64,000 bases of DNA from Isoetes taiwanensis (taxonomy: Eukaryota > Streptophyta > Lycopodiopsida > Isoetales > Isoetaceae): positions 12,701,787 through 12,765,786 of the forward strand of contig JAJEKV010000005.1 in assembly GCA_021234155.1 (NCBI GenBank), read 5' to 3'. Under the pieces are notes generated by a model that ran no database searches, was not told the origin of the DNA, and saw only the letters and a list, made by a program, of their open reading frames with translations. This document shows, in pieces, positions 55,754 through 64,000 of the stretch. Numbering within the stretch: position 1 is the stretch's first letter; each line of letters opens with the position of its first letter. The position numbers and the translations under genes were made by a program.

Positions 55754-58700
55754 ATGCCGCGCAAACGGACAGAGGAAACTTTAGAGAAACAAGAAGCCAA
55801 ACGCGCACGTAACAGAGAAAGATCGCAAAATAGAAGACAACGCATCCTCGAAAGAGAGACACCAGAGGAGCGTCGAGTAAGACTCGCTAGAGCTGCCGAA
55901 GCACGAAGGAATAGAAGAGCAGAAAAAAAAAGTAAAGAAACAGAGCAGGAGCATGCTGCAACGTTGACACACGATACAGAGAAAGTTGCCGATGGACAGC
56001 ATGATGAGAGGCTAGCTGTAGAGACTCAACAAGGACGTGCATACCGAGATAACCCTTCAAGTTATAGAATAGCTCGAACTAACTGTCCAACGCACATCGA
56101 ACCTCATCACTGTGGAGAATTGAACCAGGAATGCAAATACTGCCATGCACTAACGTTTAAACACGATGATACAAAGTGCTGCCATGACGGCAAAATTAGC
56201 CTCCCTCCGTTGACAGCAATGCCCCCATTGCTATACCACCTGCTCAAAGGAGATCACCCAAAGAGCAAAGAGTTCAAGTCCCACATCAGGATTTACAATA
56301 ATGCATTGGCATTTGTATCATTCGGAGCAGACATACAGGAATTCAACACACCGGGCCCATATTGCTTTAAGATCCACGGTCAAGTCTACCATAGATCTGG
56401 GCCTGCTCATCCCGATGATAATGCGTCGCCGAGATATGCCCAATTATACATTCTGGACATGGAATATGCGAACGACGAACGCACGCAAAATATGCACAAT
56501 GCAGAGTGCGATATGGACCTCATGAGACAGCTTGACTTACAAATAAGGAACATAAACCCATTTGCACAAGCTCTACATATGATGCACGAGGTAGAGGAGA
56601 GTGCACGTCAATTGAATGAGCACGTAAGTAAGGATGTATTTCAATGATGATAGAACAGGGGCTAGACTTGAGGAGATACAATCCCGCATTTGTCAATGAG
56701 GTGGCTGTAATATTTGTAAATCCGGATGGAGAACCACCTTTTAATAGAGACATATGCATCCATCAAAAGCCGGGCGGCCTAAAAGAATGTCGCCATTATC
56801 GATCCATACATTGACGCCTTACCTACCCATTGTTAATACCCGGGCAAGCGACAAGGGGTGGCAAATGAACATGAGAAACCAAGTTGGGGCTTCATCGAGG
56901 TTTAACGAGACAAAATATATCTATGCTACAATACTATTTATATAGACTAAGCACACGAAGCAATATAGGAGGCAATGACGGTCTTAAGTTTAGTTTCAAT
57001 CCTCTATTGAGTGGGGGGAGATTAACACAACAATTTATAGTTGATGCCTACACAAGGATAGAGGCCAACACCTTGAACTTCTACCGCCTCAACCAAAAGA
57101 AATTACGAGCTGAAATGTACGAAGGCTTGATCGATTACGTGAATCATGAGGCAGAAGCACAAGGATTGAGCGCTGGAAGATTAGTCATCTTATCGTCGTC
57201 ATTTATTGGCGGTGCACGTGCCATGGAACAAAACTACCAAGATTCCATAGCGTTGATAAGAAGATTTGGAAAGCCCGACCTATTTGTTACATGCACATGC
57301 AACACGAATTGGCCAGAGATCACAGATAACTTAGAGGCGGGCCAGTCACCAGAGGATAGACCAGACGTGGTCGCCCGTGTATACCACACGAAATTAATGG
57401 CCATTTTCCATGACATTTTAGAAAAAGACATTTTTGGAAAAATTAAAGCATATACATATACAATTGAGTACCAAAAGCGAGGTTTACCACACTGTCACAT
57501 GCTACTGATATTGGAACAGGAAGACAAAATACGCGACAGCGATGACATCGATAAGATCACGAGCGCAGAAATACCAGGTATGTACATCAGATGCTTATTT
57601 GAGTTCTGATATCATCATTTAGATAAATCCTGAATTACAGATCCACTGGAGGACCTTGAATTGCATGAGATTGTGAAAAAATACATGGTGCATGGACCAT
57701 GTAATTCGAGATGCATGAAACTAAACGAAAAGACTAACAAAATGGAATGTTCTAAAGGTTTTCCAAAACCATTTACTGAAAGCACCTCAATCAAAGAGAA
57801 TGGATACCCTGATTATAGAAGACGTGCCGGCGTCCAATATGAGCAAGGTAACAGGACGATAGACAACAGCATGGTTGTCCCATACAATCCTTACCTCACA
57901 AAAAAGTATGTGTGCCATACAAATGTGGAGCAATGTTTCAGTGTTGGAAGCATAAAATACATTTTCAAGTACATTCATAAAGGTCATGATCGAGCGAGCA
58001 TTAAATTAACAGCACATCCAGAGACGGGCACACAGAGCACATACAATTGGGACGAGATACAAGAGTTTCTTGACACGAGATACATCTCTGCACCGGAAGC
58101 AATGTGGAGGACATATGGTTACAAAATGCATCACACGTCCCACGTTGTGCATAGGTTGTCATTTTTGAACTCAAAGCGCATTTTACTGCATTACTAACTC
58201 TTACAATATATGCAGATTACCTGTTCATTTGCCTAACAAACAAACAGTATATTATGAAGAAGGACAAGAAAGGGCTGCCTTAAAACGTGCTGCAACAAAA
58301 CACACGATGCTCACTGCCTGGTTCGAGCTAAATAAAACTGATCCCGCAGCTCGACAATATACATATCCAGAAATTCCACATCATTACACTTTTATAAAAA
58401 GCCAGAGCACGTGGAAAGTAAGAGAGGGCAAATATAAACTAATTTCAAGAATGTATAATGTCAGCCCAAAGGACATGGAGAGATATCACTTGCGCTTATT
58501 GTTGCTGCACAAAAAAGGAGCCACTAGCTTCGAAGACATCAAAAATATCGATGGAAGACAGTGCTCTACATTTCATGAGGCAGCAAAAGAACTTGGACTA
58601 TTAGCGGATGACGCAGAATGGGAGAGAACGCTCGAGGATGCAGCTGCTTTTCAGATGCCTGTCCAATTGCGACAAACATTTGCCTTCATCTGCATCTACG

Positions 58701-60348
58701 GGCCCCCTTCGGATCCACGCGGACTATGGGACAAGTTCAAACACCATTTAGCAGAGGATTACGCCCGTGACATGTCAGAAGAAGATGCATACAATGCAGC
58801 ATTATTATCCATAAATGAAATCTTCCTTGCGAACGGAACAAATTGTCAATCGTATCAGCTTCCACGACCTAAACCAAACCAGTGCTATGATGCAACAATT
58901 AGCCAGACCTTTAATGTATCCTTTGAAAAAGCTAGAGGAGATGAGTGTTATGCGAAATTAACTCCAGGCCAAAAAGAAATAGCTGATACCATTCTCCTTG
59001 CACTTGATGGAACTCAGCCATTACATTCATGCATAAACGTGGATGGGCCAGGAGGCTCTGGAAAAACATACGTCTTTAATACCGTTATTAGCATGTTCAG
59101 AGGAAGAGAGCTTGGTGTTATTGCAGTCGCATGGACGGGTATAGCGAGCCTTCTGCTCAAAGGAGCCCAAACAGTCCACTCTACATTCAAGCTCCCGCTA
59201 AAGCTAACACCTGAATCAACCTCCGACCTGCGGCCCACGAGCAAGCAGGCAGACAAAATAAGAAAAGCATCGCTTTTGGTGTGGGATGAATTGAGCATGA
59301 CACATTCCGATGCCCTCACAAAGATTGACACCGCCCCGAGGGAAATTCGATGTGATTCTAGACCATTTGGAGGAATGATTGTATTGGTCGGGGCGATTTC
59401 AAAGAACTACCCGTAATCAAACGGGCTAAAAGGATGGAAATCCTATCAAAATGCGTCAAAAGCAACCCGCTGTGGAAATATTTTAAAACATTCAAACTAA
59501 CAACGAACCTCCGTCTCCGTAAAGACGAAAGAGAATGGTCTGACTATCTACTAAAACTTGGAGATGGAGAGCGAATGAACGACGAGCCTACACTCCCTCC
59601 AGATGTCGTTCAGCTGCCAAGCACATGCATTGCATAGAACGATATTATCGATGAGGTATTTAGAACAAGCATCGACTCAGAAAGCATGGAACATCTATTT
59701 GAAAAATCCATACTATCTCCAAAGAATGAGGATACACTAAAACTCAACGACAAGACCTTGCAAAGGTTGCATGGAGATTTGCACCCATACGTCGGCATTG
59801 ATACTCTCAACATGGAAGACGAAGAGGATATCAGAAATTTTCCGATTGAATTTATTAACCAGCTCACACCCTCTGGAATGCCGCCTCACAAGCTCAACAT
59901 CAAGGTAGGAGCAATAGTGATATTGCTCAGGAACATGTATCCTCAGGGTGGACTGTGTAACGGGACACGCCTGCGCATCACCCATGCAACACAAAGAATC
60001 TTACGGGCAGAAATAATCACAGGACAATTCAAAGGCACCCCAATCCTGCTTCCAAGGATCAACCTGACACCGTCTGATTCGCACATACCATTCACCAGGA
60101 GGCAATACCCAATCCGTTTGGCTTTCTCGATGACAATAAACAAGTCGCAAGGCCAATCTCTAGAGACCGTTGGACTTTACTTGCCAGCCCCAGTTTTTGC
60201 ACATGGTCAACTTTATGTTGCTCTCTCAAGGTGCACTTCTCAGGCAGGAATCAAAATTGCTATTACCGAAACATCACGTCAAGGTGCATTACGAAAAGAC
60301 CACCGAATGTACACGCCAAATGTTGTATATAAAGAAGCACTTATATAA
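55754..60348 (+). pseudogene. Helitron Rep-helicase (RepHel), lightly damaged
   Basis: Rolling-circle transposase. The ATG at 55754 opens a basic N-terminus (297 codons) with a zinc-finger-like CKYCHALTF..CCHDG region. Frame breaks fall between 56645 and 56950. The Rep domain has the HUH motif LPHCHMLL (57490) and SIKYIFKYIHKG. Two small GT..AG introns fit the frame: 57578-57640 (63 nt) and 58155-58215 (61 nt). The Pif1-type helicase has Walker A GPGGSGKT (59045), Walker B WDELSM (59283), a frameshift just after VLVG (near 59390), an in-frame TAG at 59635-59637, then NKSQGQSL and VALSRC near the end. The stop is at 60346-60348. Two point lesions and one broken patch separate it from a full-length protein. 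Confidence 0.88.
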
Positions 60349-60423
60349 ATAAAGAGCTATTCGTTTGAACATCTCAAGAGAAGCACTTATATAAATACAC
60401 TGATAACTGTTTGAACATGTCAA
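60333..60423 (+). repeat. subterminal direct repeat of the Helitron
   Basis: AGAAGCACTTATATAAATA, then GTTTGAACATSTCAA, occurs twice with a period of about 48 bp, just before the terminal hairpin. Confidence 0.75.
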
Positions 60424-60435
60424 AGATAGAAAAGA

Positions 60436-60465
60436 GGCCGCCCGTCAGGGCGGCCGATTTTCTAG
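60436..60465 (+). other. Helitron 3' hairpin and CTAG end
   Basis: 8-bp perfect GC stem with GTCA loop, then GATTTT and CTAG; host T follows. Confidence 0.9.
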
Positions 60466-60883
60466 TATGTAAATATAAATATTAAGTGGAAGAAAAATAA
60501 CGGGAAAAGAATACTCCCCATTTTAATAACGTCCACTTGTTGGGAAAAGAATATTTATGTTTGAATGCATCATACAATCTTCTATGGTGGTCATTCAAGC
60601 GGATCGATGGATGATCATTCAGATCATAAATCCAACTATATAATAATGAGCGTATTTTTGAACGAACTCAGGTCCAAAAAGACATTACAAAATGACGGAA
60701 TGAAAACAAGATGCCCTTCGAGCAATGGCCATAAATTGCAAAACGTGCATGTTTCTTATATATTTTCATTCATTCTATACATCTCCTTCTGGCTTTGCCC
60801 ATTTGAACCGCTAAGCAAATGGTACAATAGCCTTTGCCAAAACTTTTCTACAAATGCAATAACAGTTGCATGATGAGCCAAGC
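60466..60883. other. no recognisable gene
   Basis: Spacer between the Helitron end and the 3' end of ClpB, presumably containing the ClpB 3' UTR on the minus strand. A 102-codon plus-strand frame has no known motif. Confidence 0.4.
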
Positions 60884-63751
60884 TCAAACACTTTGAGCGA
60901 GGGCAAATTCGGACCCCTCGTTGCTATCCGGAACCTGAAGCTTCTTAAAAACAAGCTTCTGCTGTGGTTGACCATTATTAGAAATTGACATTTCAGTATC
61001 TATCAATACAGCACTGTCTTCCTTCAAATCTCCCTTCAAAATACTCCTCGCTAGTTCATTTTCAATATTCTGCTGAATCACCCGCTTCACTGGTCTAGCA
61101 CCATAGTTGGGATCATAACCCATGCTACCAAGAAGTTCCATAGCACTGTCAGTGACCTTTAAAGTTATCTTGCTACCACTTAATCGCGCGTGCTGCTTCT
61201 AGGACAAGTTCCTTCATTACTTCATAGCCACCTCCATTTTCCAAGGTATTTAATATATACTGGGAGCCAATATTTGATGTCAAAATGATCACAGTGTTAG
61301 TGAAGCTCACAGTCCGGCCTTGGGAATCTGTCACTCTTCCATCATCTAGGATTTGGAGAAATATATTGAAGACATCAGAGTGAGCCTTCTCAATCTCATC
61401 AAATAAAAGTACTGAATATGGTCGTCTTCTAACTGCTTCTGTCAGCTGACCCCCTTCTTCGTATCCTACATATCCTGGTGGAGCTCCTATAAGACGAGAA
61501 ACTGCATGTTTCTCCATGTATTCACTCATGTCAATCCTTACAAGTGCATCCTCGGTATTAAACATGTATGAAGCAAGTGCTTTGGCCAACTCAGTTTTAC
61601 CAACTCCCATAGGACCCATAAACATAAAACTTGCTATTGGTCGGTTAGGATCAGAAAGCCCTGCACGTGAACGCGGAATAGCCTCTGCAACTGCTTGTAC
61701 AGCTGGGTCTTGGCCAATGACCCACTTATGCAATTCATCATCAATATGCAAAAGCTTCTCTTTTTCTGATTGTAGAAGTTTTGACACAGGAATACCTGTC
61801 CACTTGCTAACAATCTCAGCAATATCATCACTTGTTACTTCTTCACGCAGCATTGAGCTTCCAGACCTGATCCAAAGCCTGCTCTGCTGCCTCTAGTTGT
61901 TTTTGTAACGCATAAGACTCCCATATTTTAACTCAGCAGCACGATTCAGGTCATAGTCGCGCTCTGCTTGTTGAATTGCAATATTGACTCGATCAACCTG
62001 TCCACATAATAATATGAATGAGCTTTACATACATAAATATAGACCCTTCTCCTCACTAGGTTCCACATAGCAACCTAACCTCCACACATAGCTAGGATCA
62101 CATAATACCATTTCAGTTTTCAGCATTATTCATGTCAGTCAGCCAAGAAGATAATAATCTCCCTGGACAACTTAATGCATCATGGATCTAGCTAAAAGCA
62201 AAGACATTAAGGACAAAAACTAGACTCAGGATTTCATAAAAATAATGCTTTATGAAGGAAAAAGTTCTTACCTCTTCCTTTATGGCTTGGATACGAGTCA
62301 TAACGGATTTCTCATGTTCCCATTGATCTGTAAGCTCCTTCTGTTTATTCTTTAACAAATTTAGCTCTGCTTCAATCCGAGCCAAACGATCCCGTGATGC
62401 CTTGTCCGTATCATTGCCTAGAGATAATCTCTCCATCTCCAATTTCAGCACAGATCGATCTACCTCATCTAGAGCAGTTGGTTTGGAGGTGATCTCCATC
62501 TTCAGTTTGGCAGCTGCCTCATCCACTAAATCAATAGCTGTAAAATGAAAACCATGCATCTCTTAGAGTTCATAACAAAATCTTGTACAGCATCACAATG
62601 TCTGAATATTATTTTCAAAAACCTTTGTCGGGTAAGAAGCGGTCGCTAATGTATCTATCTGCAAGCATCGCAGCTGCAACCAAAGCACTATCTGATATTC
62701 TAACACCATGATGCAACTCATATCGTTCACGTAGGCCACGGAGAATAGAAATGGTATTTTCAACGGATGGCTGGTCCACATAAACTTGTTGAAAACGGCG
62801 TTCAAGAGCAGGATCCTTTTCTATGTACTTTCGGTACTCATCAAGAGTTGTAGCACCTATACAGCGCAATTCACCACGTCCTAACATTGGTTTCAGCAAA
62901 TTCCCTGCATCCATCGCTCCATTTGTAGCACCTAAAATTCATAAGAATATCAGGCATAAGATGTGGAGCCAGTATGTTCTTAACCAAGTATGTGCCCATG
63001 CTTCCAGACAAGTAAGCAGCCTTATGCAAACCACTAACAATGGCCCCAGAACACCCAGCAAACATCCCATAATTGAATTGAGCAAAGGCGTTAAGCCTAA
63101 TAATGCTGGTACCTATGCTAAAATCTTTTAATACCTGCACCAACAACTGTATGAATCTCATCGATGAAAAGAATAATCTGTCCATCTGAATCTGTCACCT
63201 CTTTCAGAACAGCCTTTAGACGATCTTCAAACTCGCCACGGTATTTTGCACCAGCAATCAAAGAACCCATATCCAGAGATATGAGCTGCAAACAACTCAT
63301 CAACAAGACAAATGGTTGCTTCAATGTCATGAATAGTTAAGATTAAAGAATAGAGATATTTAAGCAGGCAGGACGCTTCAATGTCATGAATAGTTAAGAT
63401 TAAAGAATAGAGATATTCAAGCAGGCAGGACCCAACCTTTCTATTGATTAAGGCTTGTGGTACATCTCCTTGTACAATCCGCTGCGCAAGTCTGAGAGCC
63501 GCCGGAATCAAATGTCAGGAGGAATGAAAAGCAAACATAATTAGTGCGAACATACCCTTCTGAAATTGCTGTTTTACCAACACCAGGTTCTCCAATGAGA
63601 ACAGGATTGTTCTTTGTTCTTCTAGATAAAATCTGAATACAACGGCGTATTTCATCATCACGGCCGATTACAGGGTCTAGCTTTCCCTGGCGAGCCATCT
63701 CAGTCAAGTCCTTTCCATATCTTTCCAACGCCTCATATTTACCTTCAGGAG
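60884..63751 (-). pseudogene. organellar ClpB/HSP100 disaggregase, 3' seven exons, damaged
   Basis: ClpB is a hexameric AAA+ disaggregase; the sequence is closest in look to the plastid or mitochondrial plant type. Exons (minus): 63751-63556 (D1 Walker A GEPGVGKT), 63491-63437, 63285-63135 (Walker [10 protein letters not shown]), 62931-62623, 62537-62272 (start of the middle domain coiled coil), and a large exon from 61997 to 60884. All junctions are GT..AG and in phase. In the large exon small shifts lie near 61900 and 61860. D2 has Walker A GPMGVGKT (Met for the usual Thr) and Walker [10 protein letters not shown]. After VLEAARA (61190) about 40 residues are missing, including the FMNR arginine-finger segment; the frame resumes [12 protein letters not shown], and GYDPNYGARPVKR to the stop is normal. 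The N-terminus lies beyond the window. It is a pseudogene, unless the lesions are sequence errors. Confidence 0.85.
63329..63431. repeat. tandem duplication inside a ClpB intron
   Basis: A unit of about 51 bp containing AAGATTAAAGAATAGAGATA and GCAGGCAGGA occurs twice in the intron between the exons ending at 63437 and starting at 63285. Confidence 0.85.
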
Positions 63752-64000
63752 CTGCCAAAGAGTATCCTATTATTAGTTGTTCCTTGAAAAACAATCACAT
63801 CCCACAGAAAACAAACAGAGCATTTTTGATAATCCATGCAAACGAATAACATAAAGAAAATTACAGGCAGCAATATGTCTGGAACAATTCAAACTTGAGT
63901 TAAAGGCCGATGCATTTTGAAAGAGCACAGATGCAGCATATCAAAACTCTAGAATAGAAATCTTCCTAGAAGTAGCTCTAGAAGATTAATTACAGCTGTC
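63752..64000 (-). other. ClpB intron (upstream part of gene beyond window)
   Basis: A GGCAG acceptor precedes the exon at 63751. The remaining 249 bp are intron-like with no further exon seen. Confidence 0.55.

Larger units (their letters stand above)
55538..60465 (+). mobile_element. Helitron, nearly complete (5' end not fixed)
   Basis: Carries a Rep-helicase gene in the sense direction and a textbook 3' end: hairpin GGCCGCCC-GTCA-GGGCGGCC (60436-60455), six bases, then CTAG (60462-60465) followed by T. Direct repeats near the 3' end (AGAAGCACTTATATAAATA twice, at about 60333 and 60380) and near the promoter are subterminal. The left limit given is the first part surely linked to the gene; the true 5' TC end lies somewhere to the left. 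Confidence 0.85.

Noticed and set aside
59014-59331. 105-codon minus-strand ORF
   Set aside because: Antisense shadow of the Helitron helicase Walker A/B region.

Overview
The window reads as nuclear DNA of a land plant. It is AT-rich, carries spliceosomal introns, an organelle-type ClpB chaperone gene, a PLS-type pentatricopeptide-repeat (PPR) pseudogene, an aluminium-activated malate transporter (ALMT) remnant, and nearly every kind of plant transposable element. Nothing looks bacterial or organellar. A fern or another non-flowering lineage would fit the decayed PPR copies and the dense old transposons, but that placement is a guess.

Layout. 0.4-5 kb: old repeats, a Ty1/copia scrap, microsatellites and a LINE 3' tail. 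5.3-20.9 kb: copy A of a segmental duplication holding a PPR pseudogene. It is split by an 11.7-kb Ty3/gypsy element (6863-18521, LTRs of 590 and 585 bp, TSD TCTGG) and by a 5'-truncated LINE (18933-20204). The Ty3 element has gag-protease, a frame-broken pol, and an extra 3' region with a long coiled-coil ORF, a divergent antisense ORF, and an inserted MITE. 21-22.5 kb: tRNA-like/SINE-like repeats. 22.6-25.9 kb: a truncated minus-strand Ty3/gypsy element with one LTR, a tRNA-Met PBS, an extra ORF before gag, and gag-protease. 28.8-31.7 kb: a complete hAT transposon with an open 811-codon transposase, TIRs and a perfect 8-bp TSD. 32.5-35.4 kb: copy B of the PPR duplication, without the Ty3 and LINE insertions but with a miniature LTR element. 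35.8-36.7 kb: ALMT pseudogene broken by a poly(A) LINE. 37.2-37.7 kb: foldback repeat. 38-42 kb: decayed unrecognised sequence. 42.4 kb: minus-strand Helitron 3' end. 45.65-48.53 kb: coding-free LTR element with TSD AGGAT. 52.6 kb: RING-CH exon. 53.4-53.6 kb: heat-shock-type promoter. 55.5-60.47 kb: near-complete Helitron whose Rep-helicase gene is preceded by two heat-shock-element-like palindromes and a TATA box. 60.9-63.75 kb: seven exons of a minus-strand organellar ClpB that lacks the D2 arginine-finger segment and has small frameshifts.

The only originally host genes with recognisable products are ClpB, ALMT, PPR and RING-CH. ClpB, ALMT and PPR are all damaged. Most of the rest is a nested record of transposition. 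The most notable leads are the extra divergent ORFs in the Ty3 element, the heat-shock-type promoters beside and within the Helitron, the intact hAT element, and the miniature LTR element with 26-bp inverted ends.
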